A stretch of DNA of 64,000 nt, taken from contig NZ_JAAVUY010000005.1 of assembly GCF_018449695.1 (NCBI RefSeq), positions 371,698 to 435,697 of the forward strand. Direction: 5' to 3'. Under the pieces are notes generated by a model. The model had not been told where the DNA came from. It worked only from the letters and a program-made list of their open reading frames with translations, and made no database searches. Below, piece by piece: positions 53,626 to 61,383 of this stretch; the first letter of the stretch is position 1; each line of letters begins with the position of its first letter. The DNA comes from Bradyrhizobium sp. dw_411 (GTDB taxonomy: Bacteria; Pseudomonadota; Alphaproteobacteria; Rhizobiales; Xanthobacteraceae). A program made the position numbers and the translations under genes.

Positions 53626-55695
53626 TCACAGGCCCAATCCGCGCTGCCTCCCAAAGCTCCAATCGATGCCACCGCCGTCGCGCACCACGCCAGTGATGTG
53701 CTGGCCGATGCGCCGGTCGAGAACAGGCTGCCACGGCACGAGGCTGAAGCCGAGGCCGTTGTCACCGTTGGAGGTCGCGATCATGGCGAAGCGACCACTG
53801 GCGAGATCGGCCTTACCGATCAGTGTGCCGCTGACGTGCTCGCCGGTCCCGGTCGATTGATAGGTCCGCCCACGCGCGGCCGCCATTTGCGGTCCGACGC
53901 GAGCGATTTCCTGTCGCTCTAGGCGGGTGACGAGATCGTGCGGCGCGCGGATGCCGCCGTCCGGCGTGTGCCAGGCATGCCCCTGTTCGAGCAGCGTGTC
54001 CTTGCGTCGTTCCAGCGCCTGCCGGACGTGCTGGCCGAATCCCGCGTCGGTCAGCGGCGTGCGCTGGCGTGAGGCCAGTTCGCGATCGAGCCAGGTCGCG
54101 CCGTCGCTGGCAATTTGTTGTTCCAGATCGAGGGTTGCGAGGATGCGGACTGATGCCTGCGCGCCACGGCGTGCATCATAATCGGCGGCGCGCGACACGA
54201 AGTCTTCGGGAATACGCCAATGGTCAGCGTCGATGCGCTCGACGATGCCGGCGCGGCGCAGCGCCTCCATCCGCCGGACATGACTGCGGACATAGCTATC
54301 GGCATCACCACCGGGAATGCGAACCGCACCGCTTTCGACGAGTGCGCGATGCTCGCTTGGCTGGTACACGCCGCTATCGCCGGCTATCTCCGCGATGTTG
54401 CGATCGGAGGCGCGCGGGCTGGCCGATGTCGCGCCGATCTGGACAATGCTTCCCACGGCTGGAGGCTCACTGTCCGCGGCATCCGGTAGCGCGACATGAT
54501 GGACGCGGCCATCGACACCATCGACGACAAGCCCGATGCGCTCGCCGAGTTCATCGTCGAGCCGCTTGCCGATCACCTGGCCGATGACCGGCTCCGGCAT
54601 GACCGCGCCATGCAGGACATAGCTGCCGAGTGCGCGCTCCTCGCCCCTATCCGCAAGCGAGCGATTGATCGCCTTGATGATGTCGCCGCGCTCACCCAAT
54701 TCGCGCAGCGTCGGCTCCAGTCGCTCCGAGAACGACCAACCCCCTGGTTCGGTCAGCGTCGCCAGTCCGTACCGCTCCAGATTCTTCAGCCGCCCGATGA
54801 ACAGCGTCTCGTCGAGGTCGGCGCGGAACTGGCCAGCGTCCGGCCGCAGATCGAGCCGTCGTGACGGCACCTCCTCGACCAGGATACGGTCGAGCCGGGT
54901 GAAACGTTCAGCCGTCATCTCGGCCTCCAGCTTGCGGCGCAATTCCAGATCGGTCTCGGGGCCGAGCTCCAGGGTGACCCGCTCCTGGGCACGGATGCGC
55001 AGGCCGTCGGTGATGTAGTCCTGGGCGATGATCAGATCCTTGCCGAGATCGTCCTTGCCGCGGATCACCACATGGCTGTGCGGATGGCCGGTGTTGAAAT
55101 GGTCGATCGCGACCCAGTCGAGCTTCGTGCCGAGGTCTTCCTCCATCTGGCGCATCACGTCGCGGGTGAAACCGCGCAGATCCTGCAGGCGGTCGCCATC
55201 CTCGGGGGCAACGATGAACCGGAACTGGTGGCGGTCCTCGCGGCCGCGCTCGAGGAAATCCCGTCCGTCGGCCGTGTCAGTGTCCGGCCCGTACAGCGTT
55301 CCGCGCGCTCCGTCGCGGGTGGTGCCGTCGCGCTGGAGATAGCGCAGATGCGCGTCCGCGCGTTTGCTTCCCGCCTTGAGCTTGACGATGCGAGCCTTGA
55401 CGATCACGCGACGCAGACGCTGGCCCGGCCCCCGCCCCTCGGCAGCGCGCTTCAGCCGATCGGCCGCGGCCTGCCCGCGGCCGATGCGCGAGCACTTCCC
55501 CTTCCGGGGCCGCGCCGCGCCGGGACCGCGGCGCCGGCGGTTTGAGAATTGCGCCGGCGTCAGCGCGGCGCCATTCGCCTTGGCGGATGCCTTCAGCACC
55601 TGGTCGATGAAAGAGCGCGGGCGTCCGCCGGCGCGGGTGCCGCGATTACCGATGCGGCCGGTGCGGACACGAAAGTCGGAAGCCTCGTCACTCAT
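53626..55695 (-). CDS. Relaxase/DNA-processing protein (VirD2-like, DUF3363 type)
   Basis: 689 residues from ATG 55695. A basic N-terminus (about 1-110), a relaxase domain with the metal-binding HxHxH as HPHSH (204-208) after DWVAIDHFNTG, a candidate active Tyr at 119 in HLRYLQRDG, and a long C-terminal DUF3363-type region (about 330-689; GQVIGKRLDDELGERIGLVV, ending WSFGRQRGLGL). It nicks oriT and leads the strand into the recipient. The frame continues 118 codons upstream without a sensible start or family sequence; I treat that as intergenic and as the likely oriT region. Confidence 0.92.
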   Translation of the reverse strand: MSDEASDFRVRTGRIGNRGTRAGGRPRSFIDQVLKASAKANGAALTPAQFSNRRRRGPGAARPRKGKCSRIGRGQAAADRLKRAAEGRGPGQRLRRVIVKARIVKLKAGSKRADAHLRYLQRDGTTRDGARGTLYGPDTDTADGRDFLERGREDRHQFRFIVAPEDGDRLQDLRGFTRDVMRQMEEDLGTKLDWVAIDHFNTGHPHSHVVIRGKDDLGKDLIIAQDYITDGLRIRAQERVTLELGPETDLELRRKLEAEMTAERFTRLDRILVEEVPSRRLDLRPDAGQFRADLDETLFIGRLKNLERYGLATLTEPGGWSFSERLEPTLRELGERGDIIKAINRSLADRGEERALGSYVLHGAVMPEPVIGQVIGKRLDDELGERIGLVVDGVDGRVHHVALPDAADSEPPAVGSIVQIGATSASPRASDRNIAEIAGDSGVYQPSEHRALVESGAVRIPGGDADSYVRSHVRRMEALRRAGIVERIDADHWRIPEDFVSRAADYDARRGAQASVRILATLDLEQQIASDGATWLDRELASRQRTPLTDAGFGQHVRQALERRKDTLLEQGHAWHTPDGGIRAPHDLVTRLERQEIARVGPQMAAARGRTYQSTGTGEHVSGTLIGKADLASGRFAMIATSNGDNGLGFSLVPWQPVLDRRIGQHITGVVRDGGGIDWSFGRQRGLGL

Positions 55696-55961
55696 GTCGA
55701 TAAGAATGCGGACACAGCAGCACGACGCAAGACAGCTCAAACGACCGTCGTAACGGCGCGCGCAAATACAGGAGATCGGCGGCACGGCGATCACCGCGCC
55801 TATCGCTGCGACTGCCTCACGATCGACTGGCTGCGATGGCAAATACGACCGGTGCCGCCCCGACCATTGAAATCCCACATCAAACGTAGCAAACGCACAT
55901 CGCTGCGATCTCGGATACCTTTCTGAATTCGAGCTAACCAATGTGCAGACAACGCTTTTTT

Positions 55962-55990
55962 GCAAACGGGCACCGAAGGGCACCGTTTGC
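55962..55990. other. Candidate oriT-type repeat structure
   Basis: GCAAACGG (55962-55969) and CCGTTTGC (55983-55990) form a perfect eight-base inverted repeat; within it GGGCACCG occurs twice (55968-55975 and 55978-55985) as a direct repeat. It lies in the 392-bp stretch upstream of the relaxase, the usual place for oriT. The run TTTTTT at its left and lack of U-run on the relaxase strand argue against a terminator. No gene is seen in the rest of 55696-56087. Confidence 0.35.
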
Positions 55991-56087
55991 TTTAATCTTG
56001 CCGTCCTCCGCTCGTTTGCTGGCGTCTCAGAGACTCCAGCCTGATTCACGCAATTGCGCGAGAAAGCTCGAAAATGACGGGATGGAA

Positions 56088-56816
56088 TTATGGCTTGCTG
56101 GGTGCGGGCGCTTGTTTAACGAACAAGCCGCCGGGAAGCGGCGTGAGCGCCGATAGATCGACAGCACCGCGGTCATGTCCAACGGCGGATGACTGCGGCG
56201 TGAACGACATCCGCGTATCCGAGGATTTGCACTGAGACCGCGCGACGAATAACGACGCCCCGCGCCAGGTGTTCGGCTCGCCGGTTGCGATCGCGCTGTC
56301 GCCAGTTTGCGCGTCGGACAGCAGCGGCGCCAGCGACGCGACGTAGTTCCGGGTCTCGTGGGGCAACGGACGGCCTGTCGCAAGGTGGTCTTCGTAGCGC
56401 GCGGGGCCGACATTATAAGCGGCAAGGAATCCCGATGCTCCGAAGCGGTCGTGCATTTCACGAAGATACGCAGTACCGGCGACGATGTTGTCGTGCGGAT
56501 CATAAGGATCGACGCCGAGCGCGTAGCGCTCGCGCAGCTCGGCATACGTGGCGGGCATGATCTGCATCAACCCGACCGCGCTTTTTGCCGAAACAGCTTT
56601 GACATTACCGTGGCTCTCAATCCGCATCACGGCGCGGATCCATGCTGCTGGGATCGCGAAACGCTCGGCCGCTTCGCTGACGAATTGCGACCACGGTTCG
56701 ACCGCGTCGGCGACACGCGCCGACGCGGTCTCGCAGCGGGCCGTGAAGGGAATGACGACCGCAAGCGAGGCGGTCACGACCACGGCAAGCCGGAATGGTG
56801 TAGCGAGCAGCGCCAC
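56088..56816 (-). CDS. VirB1-like lytic transglycosylase
   Basis: 242 residues. Signal peptide (about 8-30, ending CETASA), SLT domain (about 45-175) with catalytic Glu in MRIESHGNVKAVS, then SAVGLMQIMPATYAELRERY and AAYNVGPARYEDH. The C-terminal 65 residues are Ser/Pro-rich. It locally cuts peptidoglycan for the mating channel. It follows DUF736 by four bases, in the usual order of these elements. Confidence 0.92.
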   Translation of the reverse strand: MALLATPFRLAVVVTASLAVVIPFTARCETASARVADAVEPWSQFVSEAAERFAIPAAWIRAVMRIESHGNVKAVSAKSAVGLMQIMPATYAELRERYALGVDPYDPHDNIVAGTAYLREMHDRFGASGFLAAYNVGPARYEDHLATGRPLPHETRNYVASLAPLLSDAQTGDSAIATGEPNTWRGASLFVARSQCKSSDTRMSFTPQSSAVGHDRGAVDLSALTPLPGGLFVKQAPAPSKP

Positions 56817-56820
56817 GGAT

Positions 56821-57150
56821 TCACTCGCGCGGCGCGCGGCGCGATGGACGGGTCCAGATCAGATGGAACGTGTCACCGCCGCTCACCACCTGAAATAGGT
56901 TGGCGCGGATCGGTTGGCCGAATGATGGATCGTCGATCAGCAGCGAGAGATAATCGCCAGCCTTGTCTCCGGTGCGCTTCCACCCTGCTCCGATCTCCAC
57001 GTCGTCGGCAAGGACGCGGTAGTTTGGCGCATTCTCCGTGTCGGTCGCGATGGCCGGCACGATGATGATGACATCGCGTTTGAACGTAAAGGTCCGGATG
57101 GTGCCGGTGTATCCATCGACGGTGCGGGTGAAGGTGCCGATCTGTGCCAT
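56821..57150 (-). CDS. DUF736-family protein (complete copy)
   Basis: 109 residues with a perfect GGAGG site. Starts MAQIGTFTRTVDGYTGTIRT and ends with the family core SLLIDDPSFGQPIRANLF and FHLIWTRP. A small beta-rich cytoplasmic protein always found in this class of element; function unknown. A second, truncated copy lies at 61.0-61.2 kb and a third begins beyond the window end (last codons at 63976), so the locus has had DUF736 duplications. Confidence 0.93.
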   Translation of the reverse strand: MAQIGTFTRTVDGYTGTIRTFTFKRDVIIIVPAIATDTENAPNYRVLADDVEIGAGWKRTGDKAGDYLSLLIDDPSFGQPIRANLFQVVSGGDTFHLIWTRPSRRAPRE

Positions 57151-57186
57151 GGTGGCCTCCGTTGCTGGGGTTGGTGAGTGCTGATC

Positions 57187-57735
57187 TCAATGCGTCGGCG
57201 CGCGCCAGACGAAGTGGCCCTCGCCGTCTTCGTCGGTCCAGATCGGTACCGCGCGCGCGACGACGGCGCTGCGCGGCAACGGGCCGAAGTAACGCCCATC
57301 AAGGCTGTCGTCCGTGTCCCAATTCATGAGGAAGACTTCGTCATCGGCGATGACGCGACAGCCCTGCCAGACCGGCAGCGGACGGCCGCGCAGATCGCGC
57401 TCGCGTGCAGCCGCGGCCGCGATGCCGTCGACGATGATCTGCCCGCCAAGACGACAGACGGTCTGCCCGGAAAGGGCGAGAATGCGTTTGAGCAGCGGCA
57501 CGCCGCGCGGCAGATAGCCGCCATCCGACAATGTCGTTGCCAGCGGTTCCGGTGGCGTCACCACGACCAGCATGGTCACGTACAGGCGGTCTGGCGGCTG
57601 TACAGCGTAAAGACCGAGCGGAACGCTCGGCGTGAGGTTCCAGATATAATGTGGCCGCGGTTGCGCGCCGACGGTCGCGAGCAGGCTTATGACAGCGAGT
57701 GACGCAGCGAAGGTGCAGCCAGTGCGAGGGGTCAT
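57187..57735 (-). CDS. traF: TraF S26-type signal peptidase
   Basis: 182 residues from ATG 57735. One N-terminal membrane helix, catalytic Ser37 in LTPSVPLGLY and Lys83 in PLLKRILAL, and the C-terminal DDEVFLMNWDTDDSLDGRYF box of the family. TraF matures and cyclises the TrbC pilin in RP4-like systems, matching the trbC gene at 12 kb. ATGA overlap with the DUF2840 gene. Confidence 0.92.
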   Translation of the reverse strand: MTPRTGCTFAASLAVISLLATVGAQPRPHYIWNLTPSVPLGLYAVQPPDRLYVTMLVVVTPPEPLATTLSDGGYLPRGVPLLKRILALSGQTVCRLGGQIIVDGIAAAAARERDLRGRPLPVWQGCRVIADDEVFLMNWDTDDSLDGRYFGPLPRSAVVARAVPIWTDEDGEGHFVWRAPTH

Positions 57736-58301
57736 GGCGCAACTCGCCGCCGTTTGAGCCATGCCTTATGGCGCGTCATCGTGTAAGCGCGCGGCGTATC
57801 GCCGACGCTGAGGCGGTTATGGATGTGATGCCAATGTTCGGGGGCGGCATCGGCGGGATCGATGCCGAGCGCCTCGACACCGTCGATGGCCTGCAACACC
57901 CGCTCGACCTTCGGCCAGCCGGAGATCGACAGCAGGATCAAACCGCCCGGTTGCACCAGCGGCACCGTGGTGAAGGATTCGTCCGCCTGGACCGCACGGA
58001 GGATGTCGATGCGCGACAGCACAGTGCCGAAGTCGTTGGCGGCCCAGCGCATGACGGCGAAGATGCTACCTGCCGCGAACGACACGCGGCGGCGGTGACG
58101 ATCAAGCCGCACGGAGGCGACGGGATGGCCGAACCGGATGCGGTGCTCGATGCGTTTTGCTTGCCAGGTCAATTCGACATGCGTCAGCGGGTCGATTGCG
58201 AGATGCGTGGTCCTCGGATCGCACGGCGCGGGCCTGCCGTTTAGTAAACCCGGGGACTCACTACGCGCAGTTTCTGCGGGGTCTCGTCGGCGGGCCATCA
58301 T
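57732..58301 (-). CDS. DUF2840-family protein
   Basis: 189 residues. The core THVELTWQAKRIEHRIRFG, VMRWAANDFGTVLSRIDILR and AEHWHHIHNRLS-type segments are those of DUF2840 proteins. The only usable start is the ATG pair at 58301/58298; the first 30 residues are low-complexity. In related elements this gene follows parA; here it follows the HTH gene by two bases. Confidence 0.85.
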   Translation of the reverse strand: MMARRRDPAETARSESPGLLNGRPAPCDPRTTHLAIDPLTHVELTWQAKRIEHRIRFGHPVASVRLDRHRRRVSFAAGSIFAVMRWAANDFGTVLSRIDILRAVQADESFTTVPLVQPGGLILLSISGWPKVERVLQAIDGVEALGIDPADAAPEHWHHIHNRLSVGDTPRAYTMTRHKAWLKRRRVAP

Positions 58302-58303
58302 GG

Positions 58304-58597
58304 CTATGATCGCCTCACCGGGGATCGGCCGCCGACGAGCGGACCCAAGCCGCTCACCGGCTTGGCCGCATGGACAACGCCCTTGCCTTGATCGGACGTG
58401 GACTGGCGCAGACCGATGTCGGCCCAGGCCTGCAGGTCTTCGAGGGCATAGACGACACGGCCACCGAGCTTGCGATAGCTCGGCCCGGTGCCGTAGGTGC
58501 GGTGCTTTTCCAGCGTGCGACCCGACAGGCCGAGGAACCGGGCCGCCTCGGTGGTGCGCAAATAGCGTTGCTGCGAATTGGCGGAGTTGTCGGCCAT
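58304..58597 (-). CDS. AlpA-like helix-turn-helix protein
   Basis: 97 residues from ATG 58597. The MerR/AlpA-type HTH (YLRTTEAARFLGLSGRTLEK then GPSYRKLGGRVVYALEDLQA) marks an excisionase-like or replication-control factor. In most relatives the next genes are repA and parA; neither is present, and the gene runs straight into DUF2840. Confidence 0.88.
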   Translation of the reverse strand: MADNSANSQQRYLRTTEAARFLGLSGRTLEKHRTYGTGPSYRKLGGRVVYALEDLQAWADIGLRQSTSDQGKGVVHAAKPVSGLGPLVGGRSPVRRS

Positions 58598-58804
58598 GAT
58601 GCGCCCGGTGTGGGTTCGGCTGCCATCGGGGATCGACGGCGCGTCGGGCGCACGATTGCGAATTTGAGGCGTGGACAAGGATGCCGAAGTTGCGACTGTC
58701 GTTTGTGTCCATCCCCCTCGTCGTTACGATGGACGCGCAAACACAGCGCTGCGTTTGCCGGGCGCTGACGCCCGGCGTTGCAAGTCGGATAGCTTACGTG
58801 TCGG

Positions 58805-59582
58805 TTATTGGCCGATCAGCAAGTCGCGGTAGCCGCCCTCCATCCGACCGACTGCGTCTTTGACCAGCCGGATGATCTGCGAACGATAGGATGAGGTCAG
58901 CCAGTCGCGCCGGCTTTGGGTCCGCACATCAGGATCAAGCAAGGTGGCGGCGAGATCGCGGTAGGTCGCCTGTTGCTGATGACCGTCAAGTGCCCTCAGC
59001 ATCAAGGTCATGCGGCGGCGCTGCTGTTTGGTCAGGGGCGAGGCAACTGGGCGCACCGCGGCATCCGTCAGGCGATGCCAAAGATGAAGGACGGCTTCGA
59101 CGCGCTGCGCCACGTGCATATCGAATGGGATAACGGCGGCGATAGGAGCCGACGGGTTCGTATCGGGAAGAATCCAAATCCGCTGTTCGTCGCTCGCCTG
59201 CCGCCACAGGATGTGACGGCCGTCTCCGCGTTCCATGGCGGGCGCCGATGGAATTCGGTCGAGCGTGATTGTGGATGAGGTCCCGGGCGGTGCCGTCGTC
59301 AGCATCACCGCCGCCGGAAGTGCATTGAATTCCCACAAGACCAGCGACCGGTCGCTGCGTTGCTTCGGGTCGCACGGGAAAACTCAACCCCCAGCGCTGG
59401 GCCAGCGCCAGCGCCGCCTCCAACGCGATGGTGGTCCCGCTTGCCGCGTCACGGCTCATGTCTTCGTAATCTTCGCGGTAGTCGGGGTTGCGCCGCAGGA
59501 ACTCCCAGGCGAAACCGGCGCGTTGCACACGATCGAGATAGGCGGACGCGTCGTGCGACCGCCAACTTTCATCATCCGGCAT
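58805..59582 (-). pseudogene. Frameshifted DUF6499/DUF2285 transcriptional regulator
   Basis: The N-terminal part from ATG 59582 (SWRSHDASAYLDRVQRAGFA, RRNPDYREDYEDMSRDAA, RWGLSFPVRPEATQRP) is a DUF6499 domain. The continuation (WEFNALPAAVMLTTAPPG, then the DUF2285 segment QQQATYRDLAATLLDPDVRT to the stop at 58805) lies one base out of phase, and the first frame ends uselessly at 58986. The switch is needed around 59340-59365. In related elements both parts form one protein of about 250 residues. Either a real frameshift that disables this regulator, a sequencing error, or, less likely, programmed frameshifting. Confidence 0.75.
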
Positions 59583-59686
59583 GCGACCACTCCAGCGTTA
59601 CTCTGCCTCAAGCAAGGCATGCCCCTCCCCGTCGCCGAGTATCCGGAAGCATCGTCAATGTGCAGAAGTCGCCGCCGCTGCAACGC

Positions 59687-59698
59687 GTGTTGCAACAC
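59687..59698. promoter_or_regulatory. Palindromic operator candidate
   Basis: GTGTTGCAACAC is a perfect 12-base palindrome, flanked by further GTGTT/GCAAC half-sites (GCAACGCGTGTTGCAACACC). It lies about 105-115 bases upstream of the DUF6499/DUF2285 regulator in an otherwise empty stretch, so it may bind that regulator or a host factor. Confidence 0.35.
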
Positions 59699-59758
59699 CG
59701 TGTTCAGTGAAAGGTGATGGAATAGGCGCGGTGCTTTGAAAAACGTCGCCTACTCAAC

Positions 59759-60022
59759 TCATTGAAATGGCGGTTTGAGCAGGTCACGATATCCGGCCTT
59801 GGTCATCCATCGTGCGCGAGCAAGATGACTGTCATGCACGCTACGCGCGCGATCCGGCTCGCGTTCCGCGTCGAGACCGAAAATCACCTGCACGACCTCA
59901 CGCCAGTCGGCCCCCTCCTCATCGGCATCAAGCAGCCGAAGGTAGGTCTTGAGGTGCCGCTCGTCGTAAGGCGTGACATGGGGCAGGTCGGGGGGATGGT
60001 CGTCAAAGGTAACTTTCGTCAT
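59759..60022 (-). CDS. Small DUF2285-type protein
   Basis: 87 residues: PHVTPYDERHLKTYLRLLDA, EGADWREVVQVIFGLDAERE, then SHLARARWMTKAGYRDLL. This small DUF2285 partner regularly precedes the larger DUF2285 regulator in these elements. Likely DNA-binding. It is read away from the XRE regulator across a 234-bp region that should hold both promoters. Confidence 0.85.
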   Translation of the reverse strand: MTKVTFDDHPPDLPHVTPYDERHLKTYLRLLDADEEGADWREVVQVIFGLDAEREPDRARSVHDSHLARARWMTKAGYRDLLKPPFQ

Positions 60023-60210
60023 GGCGAAAACTCGCGCCAGTCATCTGTCGACATTCGTACCGCAAAATACGGCACTCTTGCTTCGGACCGATGACAGTTT
60101 TTGGGCCATTAACAGGTCGCCCGGCTTTTACCGCAAATAGTCAAGAGGTCCGCGTCCCGGCTGCCTCCGAATTCCGTCGGATTCCAAGAGGTAAGCAGGA
60201 CCGGATTGTC

Positions 60211-60220
60211 GAGTATACTC
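60211..60220. promoter_or_regulatory. Palindrome over a -10-like box upstream of XRE gene
   Basis: GAGTATACTC is a perfect ten-base palindrome that contains TATACT, a good -10 hexamer, about 37 bases before the XRE start. A regulator binding here would block its own promoter. No convincing -35 at the right distance. Confidence 0.3.
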
Positions 60221-60256
60221 CGTAGTGAAATACCCTACAAGACGAACACTTTTCGA

Positions 60257-60490
60257 ATGGAGATTCGAGAGGTGTTCGCCCGCAACCTGCGCCGGACCCG
60301 GCATGCCAAGGGGCTGTCGCAGGAGGCGTTGGCGCATGAAGCGGACGTCGACCGCACCTATATCAGTTCGCTCGAACGCGGCGTTTACGCGGCGACCATC
60401 GACATGGTGGGAAAATTGGCCGAGGTGCTCGGTGTCGAGCCCGACGCGTTGCTACGGCGCGCGTCGAAGCCGTCGCGCGGCAAGTCCTGA
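60257..60490 (+). CDS. XRE-family HTH regulator
   Basis: 77 residues from ATG 60257. A single Cro/C1-type HTH (FARNLRRTRHAKGLSQEALA, then VDRTYISSLERGVYAATID), with a short basic tail. Such regulators repress conjugation or integration functions until needed. It is divergent from the DUF2285 gene. Confidence 0.88.
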   Translation: MEIREVFARNLRRTRHAKGLSQEALAHEADVDRTYISSLERGVYAATIDMVGKLAEVLGVEPDALLRRASKPSRGKS

Positions 60491-60680
60491 TCCGGCGACG
60501 TCGCATCAGCCCTGGTCTCGAGATCACATCGCGGGCGGAGATTACATCCTGCGATTTGCTGTGGCTGCGACGACATCGTTCGCCCGGACTTGTGCCGCAA
60601 AGAGACCTTGAATCTTCACCGTAGAAGTCATGTCGTCTTCACACCGGGCGCTTATGCGGTGCAGCGAGGAGCCGGTGCCG

Positions 60681-60890
60681 ATGACGACAGATTCTCGCGT
60701 GCGGATATTTGCGCGCTTCATGGGGTTTCGGGGTTGCCCGGCCTGCGGGGAGACCCTGTTCGCGGCCGAGCGTGCCGCATTCTTCTGCGCGGATCGCGTC
60801 ATCCTGCACTGGCGCTGTGACGCTTGCGATCATGCCTTTCGGACCCACGTCGACACGCGGCGCGATCCGTCAGCGCGGGCAGCCGCGTAG
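60681..60890 (+). CDS. Small zinc-ribbon protein
   Basis: 69 residues from ATG 60681 (GAGGAG about nine bases upstream; an ATG at 60630 is possible). Two CxxC knuckles, CPAC and CDAC, are spaced like a zinc ribbon, with VILHWRC between. Function unknown; a minor DNA- or protein-binding role is likely. A 12-base stretch just upstream (60652-60663) matches half of the palindrome at 61193. Confidence 0.55.
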   Translation: MTTDSRVRIFARFMGFRGCPACGETLFAAERAAFFCADRVILHWRCDACDHAFRTHVDTRRDPSARAAA

Positions 60891-60967
60891 CAATTCTATT
60901 TTGCAGATGGACGCCCTCCCCCGCGCGTGCTTCGCGCGCGGCCGATCGGCGGCGGCTTGAGCGCGCG

Positions 60968-60995
60968 AGATGCCCCGCCTCGCGGCGGGGCATCT
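60968..60995 (-). terminator. Hairpin after the truncated DUF736 copy
   Basis: AGATGCCCCGCC, loop TCGC, GGCGGGGCATCT: a perfect 12-base GC-rich stem with a four-base loop, just downstream of the DUF736 fragment stop on its strand. No T-run follows, so a Rho-independent role is uncertain, but the position fits a terminator. Confidence 0.55.
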
Positions 60996-61008
60996 GAGAG
61001 CTTATCGA

Positions 61009-61194
61009 TCAATCGGCGGAAGTCGTGCGAGCCTTCTGCGGGCGCGACCAGATCAGGGTGTAGCTACCGCCCTCTTCGTCGTCGAAGAGGTTCGCGTAGA
61101 TCGGAGCGTTGAAGCTCGGATCGTCGAGCTTGACCGAGAGGTAGTCGCGCTGTTCCGCGGAGCGCTTGGGCCAGGCAGCACCGATCTCGGTGTT
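61009..61194 (-). pseudogene. 3' fragment of a DUF736 gene
   Basis: Reading leftward from about 61191, the translation gives [39 protein letters not shown] and [18 protein letters not shown] before TGA at 61009-61011. This is the last 60 or so residues of a DUF736 protein; the N-terminal half is missing and the homology stops at the edge of the palindrome at 61193. The gene was therefore cut by an insertion or recombination at that point. Confidence 0.8.
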
Positions 61195-61303
61195 ATGCGG
61201 TGCACCGCATAAGGCCGATTATGCGGAGTGAGGTATTATGCGGAGTTCTGGCTAAATCAGCGTTGGATTCCGGGTGTTTTGTGCCTCATTGCTCTGCATA
61301 ATC
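61193..61303. repeat. Palindrome and repeat cluster, possible recombinase site
   Basis: TTATGCGGTGCACCGCATAA (61193-61212) is a perfect 20-base palindrome; TTATGCGGAGTG (61219-61230) and TTATGCGGAGTT (61236-61247) are direct copies of its arm; an inverted, slightly changed copy GCTCTGCATAATCC lies at 61291-61304. The cluster marks the exact edge of the broken DUF736 gene. Such arrays of core-type sites are typical of element ends or attachment sites used by tyrosine recombinases. Confidence 0.55.
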
Positions 61304-61383
61304 CCAACCTGTTGACCTACGGAACGGCCCACGTTCCGTGCTCGCCACTTTAAGCTTGAAGGTTCTTTGGGCTATGCTGACCG

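Noticed and set aside
55696..56049. 118-codon in-frame extension of the relaxase
   Set aside because: No family-like sequence, Cys/Ser/Arg-rich, and ATG 55695 fits the usual relaxase start; the stretch behaves as intergenic DNA.
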